Under the pieces are notes generated by a model. It was not told the origin of the DNA. It saw nothing but the letters and a program-made list of their open reading frames with translations, and searched no databases. Source: Rhynchonema sp. JSB1_4 (Eukaryota; Nematoda; Chromadorea; Monhysterida; Xyalidae). From it: a DNA stretch of 64,000 bases. The DNA lies in the NCBI GenBank assembly GCA_030248065.1, contig JASAMV010004621.1:44006-108005 (forward strand), in the 5' to 3' direction. This document shows, one piece after another, positions 10,086-20,536 of this stretch (positions are counted from its first letter, which is position 1; each line of letters opens with the position of its first letter). The position numbers and the translations under genes were made by a program.

Positions 10086-12318
10086 CTGATGTTTCAATAA
10101 GTGGATTTATAATGATGTAACAGCAGTGAGTGTTACCCGTTTCGGCCTGTTTTCAGAGTCGGTCAAGGTCCCGGGGCTCGTCGGTACGAACACCTCTGGC
10201 AAAGACTTCCAAAAACTTTCTGGCCGATATTAGTCGTTACTGCGTTTGGGAACAAGTAACGCGATCATCAACTACGCATGTACATGTACCTATCTATCTT
10301 CTATTCTCTGATGTTATAACAGATCGGACTTGTACTTCGTGTTATATTTTGTGGCACTGCCTGGGAAGGGCGGGGCTTCTAATATGGGGGCTTCTAGCAG
10401 TATGGAGGGAGCTCCTTCCCGGAGGGCTTTATTTGGAAACGTTTATTTTGGGTAAAAAGCTTTTCAAAAATTGATCCTGTGATCATTGATTTTCACTGAC
10501 AAAAGTGACTTCTGACACGTCTTTTCCGGGGTTTCTCCTCAAGACTGTTCAAATGTTTGATGAAAACGTGCAATGGAATGCTTTTAAGTAGTTTTGATAA
10601 CAATAGGTGATGTTGGCAATCGGTTAAAGAAGTTTGAAAAACCTTACTGCAGGCCCGTTTTCGAATAGAGCCCCGGGCTCTATTTGAGTTTTAAAAAAAG
10701 TCCGATTTTCCACTTTTTTCGAATAGAGCCCTCGAAACTTTATATGGAAAACTACCGTATGGTAAGTAACTCCAATTAATGGGCATGATAACAAAACTGT
10801 TTCGGCAAAGTGGCTGATTTTTTGCGTCACTTGCCTTGATGTATTCACTCATACAGGGGTGGGGTTCTTCGGGGATCCCTATCCCAATTTTGGGATCCCG
10901 TGGTGCTTTTGATCTCAGTCCCGATCCCGAGAGCCCAACACACAGATCCGATCTGACTGAACACCCAGCTTTTCGACATGTCAATTAGACAAAAAAACTT
11001 TTACATAAACTTTACCCTGAGAAACATTGTGCGGCCACTCGTTGCAGGAGGTCAACGATGAGAATGACTAGATGCAAAGCAAAGCAGACAGCGGGTGACA
11101 TTCCAATAATTATATTGATGGCAATGGGACTTTACAAATGTCGTGGCAGTTTCACATAATAAAAAAATACTAAAAAATAATAATCTGAAAATGAATGTTG
11201 CATGTAGAAAAACTTTTTTTCTAAAAAAACTAACCCAATTCGGATTTTGTTGCTCGAGCTGTGACTTATCGAAAAATTTGACATAAGTTAACGGAATTGA
11301 GAGAAGAGTAGCGAAAACTAGCTCGATTAGAGGTCAAAGCTACAGAAATGTGCTGGAATTTATGTCCCACGGTCGAGTTAACATGAATAGGGTTAAAGCT
11401 TGCCAGAACCTGACGGCAGATATTTTTTTAAATGTCGCGCTTGCTTATTTTATTTTTGCGTATTTTGACACGCTGAACAAAATAAAATAAATGTAAACTA
11501 TAAAAGCTGTGCAAAAATTGTCAGACCACTCGGGGACTAATCGTTCTATTATCACTATTGTGTAAATAGGAACAGTTAGGGTTGTTGTCAGAATATTTTA
11601 TTATTTATTCATTTATTTATTACCTCACCGCGAATTATCGCCACAACAAAGAAAGGTTGAGGTCTCAGACATGTTTAGTGTTAGTGGATGCACTTGGGTG
11701 TAGCTCAGCTGCGAAATTCAACTGCGCAATGTAGGGTGCACCTGTCCTACCAAATCACAACAATTTCATTAGATACATATACGCGCCTCGTGTATGTCAA
11801 CGCGCGTATATATCCAGTTTTTATGTTAAAACGGAGACGGTTGACTCACTAAATTCTGCACCGTGGTTGTACTGGCAATAAAAAACTGTGACAAAAAACG
11901 ACGAGAACAGGCAGAAAAGTGATCTCGGGAAACTGTTCAAAACTTCGCTCGAATTCCCGACCTGTTCTGAGTTTTATAAACCGAAACATAGATACGTTAT
12001 AAACATAAACGTTGTCTTCTATTGACAACTTTGAAAAAATGCCTGTTGTTTTCTTTGCTCTTTTGTCCGTCATTGGCGCAGTTGCTCAAGCAAAACATTG
12101 TGAGCTCTGAGAAATGTTGTTTGTGGGTTGAAACAGTTGCACGGTGCTTGTTTATGAAGCAGGGGCGTATTCCCAAGTACAATCTACAGCTACAACTACC
12201 GTATAACTGAAAATGTTGTTGCAGAAAACATTGTGCCAGTGTCAGCACAGCACACTGGCATCGTGGAATAAATCAGCTGGTGATTAAAACCGTCGTGGCA
12301 AAAAAACCGGTGCTGAAC

Positions 12319-12544
12319 GCTCGCCAAGATAGACCCGAAACCCGAAACACAAAGCATGATATTCGAAAATGTTTCAGTTTTGCTACTTGTTGCTGACGCA
12401 AACATTAATACAGTCAACCGAAACATTTTTGAATATCATGCTTTGTGTTTCGGGTTTCGGTTTTTTTCAAGCCCCGAAACCCGAAACACGGACATAGAAA
12501 AAATTATACTTCGGGTTTCGGCTTTCGGGTCTATCTGGGCGAGC
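12319..12544. mobile_element. Foldback MITE, GCTCGCC..GATAGACCCGAAA termini
   Basis: Terminal inverted repeats GCTCGCCAAGATAGACCCG and its near-complement, with internal repeats of ACCCGAAAC and a second inverted pair around GAAAATGTTTC. A diverged sister lies at 45.76-46.04 kb. Confidence 0.75.
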
Positions 12545-12922
12545 CCTGAGGAAAAATACTGTAGGACCAAATGAATATTCGCTCTATTTTCCAATTTTAT
12601 GAAAATTTAATCTGTAGCACATGACTCCAAACCCTCGTACAGGGTTTAAAAATTTTCATTAAGATTTTTTATGTAAAACACAAAAAAATCTTTTGAAATT
12701 TTTTAATTAGAGTGCCGTTTCAGGCGAAATGGAGCAGCTACACAAAAATGTTTTTGAAAATCCAACTTTTTTCACCGCGTGACCCCGGGCATCATCAACG
12801 CAAATTCTAAGCTGTTCCGGTTAGTCCAGTCGCATATGAGCGGGACTTGGCCTGCATGAAGGTACACAATGTATGTTGCTCTCTGTTCGGTTGCAAAAAA
12901 TAGCACGCCGACGTGGTACCGA

Positions 12923-13156
12923 CTGAGGGTGGAATTTTCGAAACGATGTAAAGGTCAGTTGGGCGTAAAGGTCGGTGTAAAGTTCGGTCGAAAAGCTCGG
13001 TCGGCGTAGCTCGGTGTAAACGTGAACCCATTGCCTGTTATTAACGCAGAATGTTTCAAGTTTACACCGAGGTCTATCACACTGAGCTGTCGATCGAGCT
13101 TTCCACCGACCTTTACACCCAACTGACCTTTACACCGTTTCGAAAATATCGCCCTA
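12923..13156. mobile_element. Harbinger-like MITE
   Basis: Ends GGGTGGAATTTTCGAAACG and CGTTTCGAAAATATCGCCC, with subterminal TCAGTTGGGYGTAAAGGTCGG repeats on both sides. Same family as elements at 35.37 and 51.98 kb. The flanks are only an approximate 3 bp duplication here. Confidence 0.7.
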
Positions 13157-13333
13157 AGGGTGGCATTATATTCACGAAAGGGTGAAGTGGAGAGTTGAGT
13201 GGAAAGTTGGGTGGAAAGTTCAGGGAAAAGTTCAGTGGAAAGTTTAGTGGAATAGATACGGTAGCGCTGATACATTGCACACGTTGTAGAGTGACTTGTG
13301 TGGGCAAAATGCATACGTGTAATGAACACTAGG

Positions 13334-13663
13334 TATAGTCCGTCCATCAGCTCATGTCACTTTGTGATGCTGCTGGTCAACTTTTTCCCTTCCTCCACGT
13401 TCTAATGAAAGAGAAATTGAGTTTCCGAAGAAAATTATTTTTGCTCCGAGATTGTGGTTTTTATGAAATCGACGTGTTTTATCGATTTCAATTTCATTTA
13501 ATTTTAAATTTGATCGAATTCAATCTTTTTCGACACATCTTGTTATTTTTTAGTTTTTTTGCAAAATCGGTCACACTCAATTTCTCTTTCCTTAGAACGT
13601 GGAGGAAGGGAACAAACCAGCCAGCAGCAACACAAAGTGCCATGAGCTGGTGGACGGACTATA
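13334..13663. mobile_element. TA-flanked MITE (TATAGTCCGTCC family), copy 1
   Basis: Inverted ends TATAGTCCGTCCATCAGCTC and GGACGGACTATA, with a shared subterminal CTTCCTCCACGTTCTAA. The interior is AT-rich. The ends and TA flanks are of Tc1/mariner type, but no transposase is present. Confidence 0.75.
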
Positions 13664-13915
13664 CAGTCCGTCCATGAACTCATGTCACTGACTTTGCAAA
13701 AACACTGAAAAAATAATAGAATAAGTAGAAAAAGATTGAATTCTATCTAATTTAAAATTAAAATGTATAAAACGCGTCGATTTCATAAAAATCGCAATTT
13801 AGGAACAAAAATAATTTTTTTCGGAAACCCAATTTCTCTTTCATTAGAACATGGAGGAAGGGAACAAGTCGGCCAGCAGCGTCACAAAGTGACATGAGCT
13901 GATGGATGGACTATA
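13662..13915. mobile_element. TA-flanked MITE (TATAGTCCGTCC family), copy 2 abutting copy 1
   Basis: Begins TACAGTCCGTCCATGAACTC and ends GGATGGACTATA. It shares the TA at 13662-13663 with copy 1, so the two elements are back to back. The interior is shorter than copy 1. Confidence 0.7.
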
Positions 13916-13934
13916 CGTGTGCCTGGGTTGTGGA

Positions 13935-14407
13935 CAGGGTTGGGCGAAAAACGTTTCTTTAAAATCGTTTTTTAAAAAAACGTTTTTAAAAAAACGTTCT
14001 TTTAAAACGCCCAGATGACCAAAATATCCCCCAAAAAAATTGGAAAACGCTCATGTTGGGAAGAAAACGTGGTTAGATGAAGTAATTCTATGCGTGTTCT
14101 GAGGCAAAATAAACGGGTTTCAACCCTTTTCTCGCGAGTTGTTAAGATCCCATATCAGACCCGCACCATGGGACCAACTTTGGCCGGGGTCATCATTGAA
14201 AGTCAAACTCCGTATATCGACGTATCTCGATAAAGTAAAAATTGGTCGAAAATTTTCTGAAAAAATGGGAAAAAATTGATTTTCCTTGAAAAATCAGGAA
14301 AAATCAAGGAAATTCAGAATCTAAAAAAACGAAAAACGACCCAGACGTTTTTAAAAAAACGCCGTTTTTTTAAGAAAAAACGCCGTCGTTTTTTTTGCCC
14401 AACCCTG
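13935..14407. mobile_element. hAT-like MITE with 8 bp duplication GTTGTGGA
   Basis: Ends CAGGGTTGGGC and GCCCAACCCTG, flanked by a perfect 8 bp direct repeat GTTGTGGA (13927-13934 and 14408-14415). The interior is A/T homopolymer-rich with AAAAACG motifs. The 8 bp duplication and CAGGG ends are established hAT features. Nonautonomous. Confidence 0.85.
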
Positions 14408-16486
14408 GTTGTGGAAGCCCAGTTTGGATGGGAGGTGTGGTGACGTTTTCAATGTTTTTCGCGGCAACGACAGCGTTACACCCAACTTTCCACTGAAGTT
14501 TTTCCACTCTACGTACCACTCAACTTTCCACCCAACTTTGCACGCAGCTCTCCACTCCGCCGTTTCGTGAATACCAGCCTGGCTGCGTAGATTGTCGCAG
14601 AATACTAAACTTCACACATCGCAAGCATCGATGATGATTCAATCAATGACGATACCAAACTGTTTCGGTTTACGTATCGTAGCTTGTGAAGTTTTCGGAC
14701 TCCGATCGCAAAGGAGGTGACGTACCGGAGAATGCCAAATAAGTCCCACACCCTGATAAGCCCCTGGGGACAAATACGGAAGCTTTTCCGAATAAGCCCT
14801 CGTCTGCAGACATTTTCAGTAATGTGTCAGATGCTTATAGTGCGGGCTTATCTCGGAAATTATTTTTCACTAGCCTATCACTTCAAAGAAAACTGAGATC
14901 CAGCACATCATCCCCAGTCATTTAAAAAACAGAATACCTGTCATTTTAAAAAATAATTAAAACAAAACTTTTTTAAATTAAATGCTGTTTTTGGCAAGAA
15001 AAATTACCGCTTTCACGAGCAAAGCGTTGGAACATAACATGGCATAACTTCTGATATAAAATGAACATATAAGGAATCAAAGCACGAAAATAAGGAAAAG
15101 AACTCGCATGTGGACCAATCTATGAACAGAGATTATGTTTGGGCAGTGTATGTGGGTATGTTTCAGCCTTTAATCCCCTGTGAGAACTGGTGGCATCTGA
15201 ATTAATCAGTGAATTGTGAAATAGCCTGCGTTAAAACAAGGTAAGCGTGACCAGGTAGTCTAAGCCTTTCGGACCACTTGGTTTGCTGAAAGACGGGTGT
15301 TCTTGAACCAAACGTTAATTTTGAATTACTTAAAGGGTCTCCACCATATATATGCGACCGAAACCAATCTCAATGAGACTTGGCACCATAAGTGGGCTTG
15401 GTCCAAAACACTCACGGCCAAGAAAATTTTTTCCCATATCAGCTCCCTGTCTGAGCCAGGAGGGCTAAAAGGTAAAAAATTTTGACCCTACCTCAGCACC
15501 TTAAAATTAAAATATCGATCTGTTTCGCATATTCTTTGTGTGCAGTTTGCTCACAAATTTTTCATAAACGCCTTGGGTCTAATTTAGAACCATATTCACT
15601 TTTTTTGGCACTATCACAGCTCGCGCTATTTTGCCAAAACCACGGAAATTTTCGAAAAACAATTTTCCGTTGTATTTTCCGGTCACATAGAAAGCACACA
15701 GAGCTTTTATATAAAGTAGGCAAGAAAGCCCGTATATCATGCTATTCAGGCGATCAATGACTAATTTTCCACCGCTGATAAGTTTCGACAAAAGCTCGCT
15801 CAACTGTGGTGAACCTCAACTTTTTTGCCATTTTCTGTGGATCCCAAGCACACTTCTATCTCATATTTTCCTATTTTAGTAACAATGTACCGAGGTGATA
15901 TATGGCACGCTAGATAGTAAAAATATAATTGTTATTAATTATGTGCAAATCTAGGTTGGTCCAGCTGCATCCTTGGAGGTACGAGCAATAAATGAGTTTT
16001 ACACAAAATTCATAATTTTAGCAAATTTTCGCTTCCGTCATATTTTTAGCCTACCTACATTTGTGACGGATTTGTGGCCTTTGCTGTCCGATGAAGCCCC
16101 AACGTTGTTGTTGTTTATCGATCAAAATCCAAAATTCTAGTTCTAACGTATCCTGAGAAAAATCATGTTACGTGAAGGCACCGCAGACGCTGGTCCTGTT
16201 GTAAGCCCGGTTGTAGTTCCAAGTCCAACGCATGGACCTCAATTAACACGATTTTTCTCAAGATACGTTAGAGCTATAATTTTGAATTTTGATCGATAAA
16301 CAACAATAACGTTTGGGCTTCATCGGACAGCAAAAGCCACAATTCCTACCCAACTGTAGATAGGCTAAAAATATGACGGAAGTGAAAATTTGTTAAAATT
16401 ATGAATTTTGTGTAAAATTCATTTATTGCTCGTACCTCCAAGGATGCAGCTGGATTGTGAACTCTGAACCGCCACACCAAACGTAT

Positions 16487-16568
16487 GCTCCCGGAAGGAC
16501 TCGAACCTCCGACCTCCCAGCCACCAGGCCTGGACAGCCAGTTGCTCTACCAACTGAGCTACGGGAAC
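16487..16568 (-). tRNA. tRNA-like sequence, probably a tRNA pseudogene
   Basis: The minus strand reads GTTCCCGTAGCTCAGTTGGT with a 7 bp acceptor stem (GTTCCCG/CGGGAGC, one G-T pair), a perfect D arm (GCTC/GAGC), and a T arm with GGTTCGAGTCC. No anticodon arm with a 7-base loop forms in the 82 nt, so the anticodon cannot be assigned. An intron-containing tRNA is possible but not supported by pairing. Confidence 0.5.
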
Positions 16569-17132
16569 GCGGTCTGGCTGCGGCTCAAAGTTGCACTTAT
16601 ACTTATGCAACCGTGCAGACACACACTGCTTTGCACGCCACACGCTACACGTTGCGCTGGCTAGCAGACTTCCAGTCCACACATCCTCCCATTCACGGAA
16701 GGTTTGACCTCAAACCTGCGGGTTTCCACCCGTCTTTTCTCCGAACCGACGCTACGACAGGCACGGAGCTACCCTGAATCCGGCAGAGCAGCCGCACTCG
16801 CCTTTCCACAGGCAAGCACTCGCGGACTTCCGTCCCACCAGGGGATCTCCGCTTCACGCACCTTCGCATCGTGTCCCCACACGCAGGCACTTGCGACCCA
16901 ACCCTGAATACGGCAGGATTGTCGCTGCGCACTTCCCTTTCCACAGGCAAGCACTCGCGGGCTTTGACCCACAAGGGGCTAACCGCTCGCACCTCGTGTC
17001 CCACACGATAGCGCCACCTCCCTCTTTCAGAAGGTCTGACCCCAGACCGGCTCCTTGGCCGTCACTGCGGGTTGGTTCATCTCAACTTGGGCTCACCAAT
17101 TGTGATCCTCCAAGCCACACCACCAAACATAT

Positions 17133-17193
17133 GGACACGGCAGGGGTTGAACCTGCGTCTTCCGGCTGTTCTAACCAACTGAACTACGCGTCC
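17133..17193 (-). tRNA. tRNA-like segment lacking an anticodon arm (unit 1)
   Basis: The minus strand, 61 nt, folds as a 7 bp acceptor (GGACGCG/CGTGTCC), D arm GTTC/GAAC and T arm GCAGG/CCTGC with TTCAACC. Only 11 nt separate the D and T stems, so there is no anticodon stem-loop. A and B box promoter elements are kept. Likely a tRNA pseudogene multiplied with the array. Confidence 0.6.
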
Positions 17194-17604
17194 GTCTGGC
17201 TGGCGTGCTTGAGCGTGCTCTTATACCTATGCAGCACCAAACGACTGCACGAACAAGGTATAACGTGTAACGCACACTAGCGCGTATACACACACAGCCT
17301 CAGTCAGTGTAACACACACTACTTCACGGGCTGTAGCACAGGTCAACGGATGACCACGATCACACCACCTCCCCTTTTACGAAAGGTTCGGCCTCGAACC
17401 GACACTCTCTGTGAACCAGCGCAACGTGGCCCACAAGGAACTACGCACAAATGTACGCAAATCAACTTGTGTCCCGTCCACACGTAGCGCCACCTCCCCC
17501 TCTCAGAAGGTCTGACCCCAGACCGGCTCCTTGGCCGCAACTGCGGGTTGGTTCACTTGTCGGGCTCACCAATTGGATCCTCCAAGCCACACCACCAAAC
17601 ATAT

Positions 17605-17664
17605 GGACACGGCAGGGGTTGAACCTGCGTCTTCCGGCGTTCTAACCATCTGAACTACGCGTCC
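17605..17664 (-). tRNA. tRNA-like segment lacking an anticodon arm (unit 2)
   Basis: Same as unit 1 with one base deleted between the D and T arms and a substitution in the D loop. Stems are unchanged. Confidence 0.55.
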
Positions 17665-18062
17665 GTCTGGCTGGCGTGCTTGAGCGTGCTCTTATGCGTA
17701 TGCAGCACCAAATGACTGCACGAACAAGTATAACGTTAACGCACACTAGCGCGATACACACACAGCCTCAGTCAGCGTAACACACACTACTTCACGGGCT
17801 GTAACACAGGTCAACGGATGACCACATCACACCACCTCCCCTTTTACGAAGGTTCGGCCTCAACCGACACTCTCTGGAACCAGCGCAACGTGGCCCACAA
17901 GGAACTACGTACAAATGTACGCAATCAACTTGTGTCCCGTCCACACGTAGCGCCACCTCCCCCTCTCAGAGGTCTACCCCAGACCGGCTCCTTGGCCGCA
18001 CTGCGGGTTGGTTCACTTGTCGGCTCACCATTGTATCCTCCAAGCCACACCACCAAACATAT

Positions 18063-18123
18063 GGACACGGCAGGGGTTGAACCTGCGTCTTCCGGCTGTT
18101 CTAACCAACTGAACTACGCGTCC
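18063..18123 (-). tRNA. tRNA-like segment lacking an anticodon arm (unit 3)
   Basis: Identical over its 61 nt to unit 1, including all three stems. Confidence 0.55.
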
Positions 18124-18530
18124 GTCTGGCTGGCGTGCTTGAGCGCGCTCTTAACCTATGCAGCACCAAACGACTGCACGAACAAGGTATAACGTGAACG
18201 CACACTAGCGCGTATACACACACAGCCTCAGTCAGTGTAACACACACTCTTCACGGGCTGTAGCACAGGTCAACGGATGACCACGATCACACCACCTCCC
18301 CTTTTACGAAAGGTTCGGCCTCAACCACACTCTCTGTGAACCAGCGCAACGTGGCCCACAAGGAACTACGCACAAATGTACGCAAATCAACTTGTGTCCC
18401 GTCCACACGTAGCGCCACCTCCCCCTCTCAGAAGGTCTGACCCCAGACCGGCTCCTTGGCCGCAACTGCGGGTTGGTTCACTTGTCGGGCTCACCAACTG
18501 TGATCCTCCAAGCCACACCACCAAACATAT

Positions 18531-18591
18531 GGACACGGCAGGGGTTGAACCTGCGTCTTCCGGCTGTTCTAACCAACTGAACTACGCGTCC
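18531..18591 (-). tRNA. tRNA-like segment lacking an anticodon arm (unit 4)
   Basis: Identical over its 61 nt to unit 1, while the unit around it differs by small changes. Confidence 0.55.
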
Positions 18592-19842
18592 GTCTGGCTG
18601 GCGTGCTTGAGCGTGCTCTTATACCTATGCAGCACCAAATGACTGCACGAACAAGGTATAACGTGTAACGCACACTAGCGCGTATACACACACAGCCTCA
18701 GTCAGCGTAACACACACTACTTCACGGGCTGTAACACAGGTCAACGGATGACCACGATCACAGGATCAACCTAGATTTGCACATAATTAACAACAATTAT
18801 ATTTTTACTATCTAGCGTGCCATATATCACCTCGGTACATTGTTACTAAAATAGGAAAATATGAGATAGAAGTGTGCTTGGGATCCACATAAAATGGCAA
18901 AAAAGTTGAGGTTCACCACTGTTGAGCGAGCTTTTGTCGAAACTTATCAGCGGTGGAAAATTAGTCATTGATCGCCTGAATAGTATGATATACGGGCTTT
19001 CTTGCCTACTTTATATAAAAACTCTGTGTGCTTTCTATGTGACCGGAAAATACAACGGAAAATTTTTTTCGAAAATTTCCGTGGTTTAGGCAAAATAGCG
19101 CGAGCTGTGGTAGTGCCAAAAAAGTGAATATGGTTCTAAATTAGACCCAAGGCGTTTATGAAAAATTTGTGAACAAACTGCACACAAAGAATATGCGAAA
19201 CAAATCGATATTTTAATTTCAAGGTGCTGAGGTAGGGTCAAAATTTTTTACCTTTTAGCCCTCCTGGCTCAGACAGGGAGCTGATATGGGGAAAAATTTT
19301 CTTGGCCGTGAGTGTTTTGGACCAAGCCCACTTACGGTGCCAAGTTTCATTGAGATTGGTTTCGGTCGCGTATATATGGCGGAGCCCCTTTAAAGCGGCC
19401 CCGCCGCTATTGTTTTTTGGTTTTCGACGGCTGGAAGAATCTGGACAATTCGATTCAGCGTACAATTTCGTTTCGGCCCAGAGGCCAGAGTCACCACAAA
19501 TAAATACGATTTCGACTTGTTTCAAAATTTTTTCTATTACCTTGCGTAAAGTCAGCATTTGCGGAATAAATACAACAACCAGAGCCAAAAAATGACCAAA
19601 TTTCCACAACTGGAAAAAACAATCATCGATAATCAGTTGTAGTCCTTGAACACGAGTGTTTGTTGGGGCAGGTATTCAGAAATGGGAATTCAAGATCACC
19701 ACACAGTAACAGGGTGCACACGTATGTCAGAAGGCCAGAAGAAGTTGGTATCGACGGGCTATAGGATATAAAAGAAACTGCCACCGCTAACCTTCCCAGA
19801 CATACCAACAGCCTCACAGTTTGGTATTTAGGTTATGTATAT

Positions 19843-20074
19843 AGTAAGTTTCCAAATTCGCTGCCGCACAGTAAAGTACGCCCCATAGTTAATGCCAGGT
19901 TCTAAACCCGAAAATCAACTCGTGAAACATTCGGACAGCCAACACACACGCAGCTTGCCAGCCAGCTGCGCGCAATGTTTCAGAACCGCGCATGGTTAGC
20001 GTGCGGGTTTATAACTTGACATTAACTATGGGGCGTATTTTACTGTGCGGCAGCGAATTGGGAAATTCACTACA
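19843..20074. mobile_element. Foldback MITE downstream of securin-like gene, left arm
   Basis: Inverted repeat of about 60 bp with TTCGCTGCCGCACAGTAAA and CGCCCCATAGTTAATG, a second inverted block inside, and GAAACATT facing AATGTTTC around the centre. Also present at 39125-39356, so it predates the palindrome. Confidence 0.75.
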
Positions 20075-20536
20075 GGTACCTTACATGAGCGATAACCTTA
20101 TAATGAGCGATAAAGATACACAATATCAAAGAGAATATTCAGCCGTAAGAAGCACGAGTTATTCCATAGATATCTGAGGAACGCGTGTATCAGACATACG
20201 GTAGAAAGCTTACCAGAGCCCGTAAGGGATACTTCACGTCACATATGCATGTGCAGCAAAAGACGAACTTGTATAGTTGCACCAGACAGCTCGTGGGGAT
20301 AAGAACTACTGAGCAGGATGTTGTACGTAATATGTACATATGTATATCGATATCAGCTGTTCAAATTAACCATTTTGGCAAGCGCCATTTTCAAAACTAT
20401 AAAAAATCGAACAGTGCCATTATTTTCCAACAGAAATAACCAAACCATCCGGCCCAGCTGCATATCCTTACAATAGAAAAAATCGCCTTTGGTGAACAAA
20501 AAAGTGTGCTGTGCAGGAAATCACGTTCATCCCGGA

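Larger units (their letters stand above)
10086..15266. other. Gene-poor stretch with foldback elements
   Basis: No exon chain could be supported on either strand. The AT-rich parts (about 11.1-11.6 and 12.6-12.8 kb) show nothing recognisable. Sequence related to the GGGCTCTA element at 58 kb occurs near 10.37-10.75 kb. The remainder is the listed MITEs, plus degenerate Harbinger-like tails near 13.17-13.25 and 14.45-14.58 kb. A 5' exon of the Kunitz/lustrin gene should lie here or beyond, but I could not place it. Confidence 0.5.
16995..18763. repeat. Tandem array, about 3.8 units of about 467 bp, each with a tRNA-like segment
   Basis: Four direct copies; the tRNA-like segments start at 17133, 17605, 18063 and 18531 (spacing 472, 458, 468). 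Units differ by single-base deletions scattered through them. Each also carries a GGTCTGACCCCAGACC inverted motif and an AGGTTCGGCCTCGAACC motif, which look like further tRNA T-arm fragments. Confidence 0.85.
16454..18764. mobile_element. 2.3 kb block inserted into the TTAA foldback
   Basis: The right arm of the foldback is interrupted after ..ATGCAGCTGG and resumes at ..ATCAACCTAG; the intact left arm shows these were contiguous. GGAT occurs at both junctions as a possible short duplication. The block holds one tRNA-like sequence, a 130 bp direct duplication near 16.77 and 16.90 kb, and a four-unit tandem array with tRNA-like segments. GC content is clearly higher than the surroundings. Confidence 0.7.
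15331..19394. mobile_element. TTAA-flanked foldback element, split by a nested 2.3 kb insertion
   Basis: Ends AGGGTCTCC and GGAGCCCCT (diverged) next to TTAA on each side. The long inverted arms are 15331-16140 and about 16260-16453 continued at 18765-19394. A sister element at 54047-55713 is complete. The opposite palindrome arm has a single TTTAA at the matching place (near 39812), the empty site. TTAA duplication with AGGG..CCCT ends suggests a Kolobok or piggyBac relative. Nonautonomous. Confidence 0.85.

Noticed and set aside
11690..11750. Possible tRNA (GGTGTAGCTCAGCTGCGAAATT)
   Set aside because: Only an A-box-like string; no T arm or acceptor pairing.
15331..15500. Frame matching its mirror near 19238-19609 (ETNLNETWH..)
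   Set aside because: Part of the foldback arms; the same words appear at 54.05 and 55.68 kb and reflect the inverted repeat.
19623..19817. Signal-peptide-like frame (MRLLVCLGRLAVAVSF..) as leader of the Kunitz/lustrin gene
   Set aside because: It is also present in the right arm on the plus strand, lies far from exon 1 beyond the foldback, and no donor in the required phase was confirmed.
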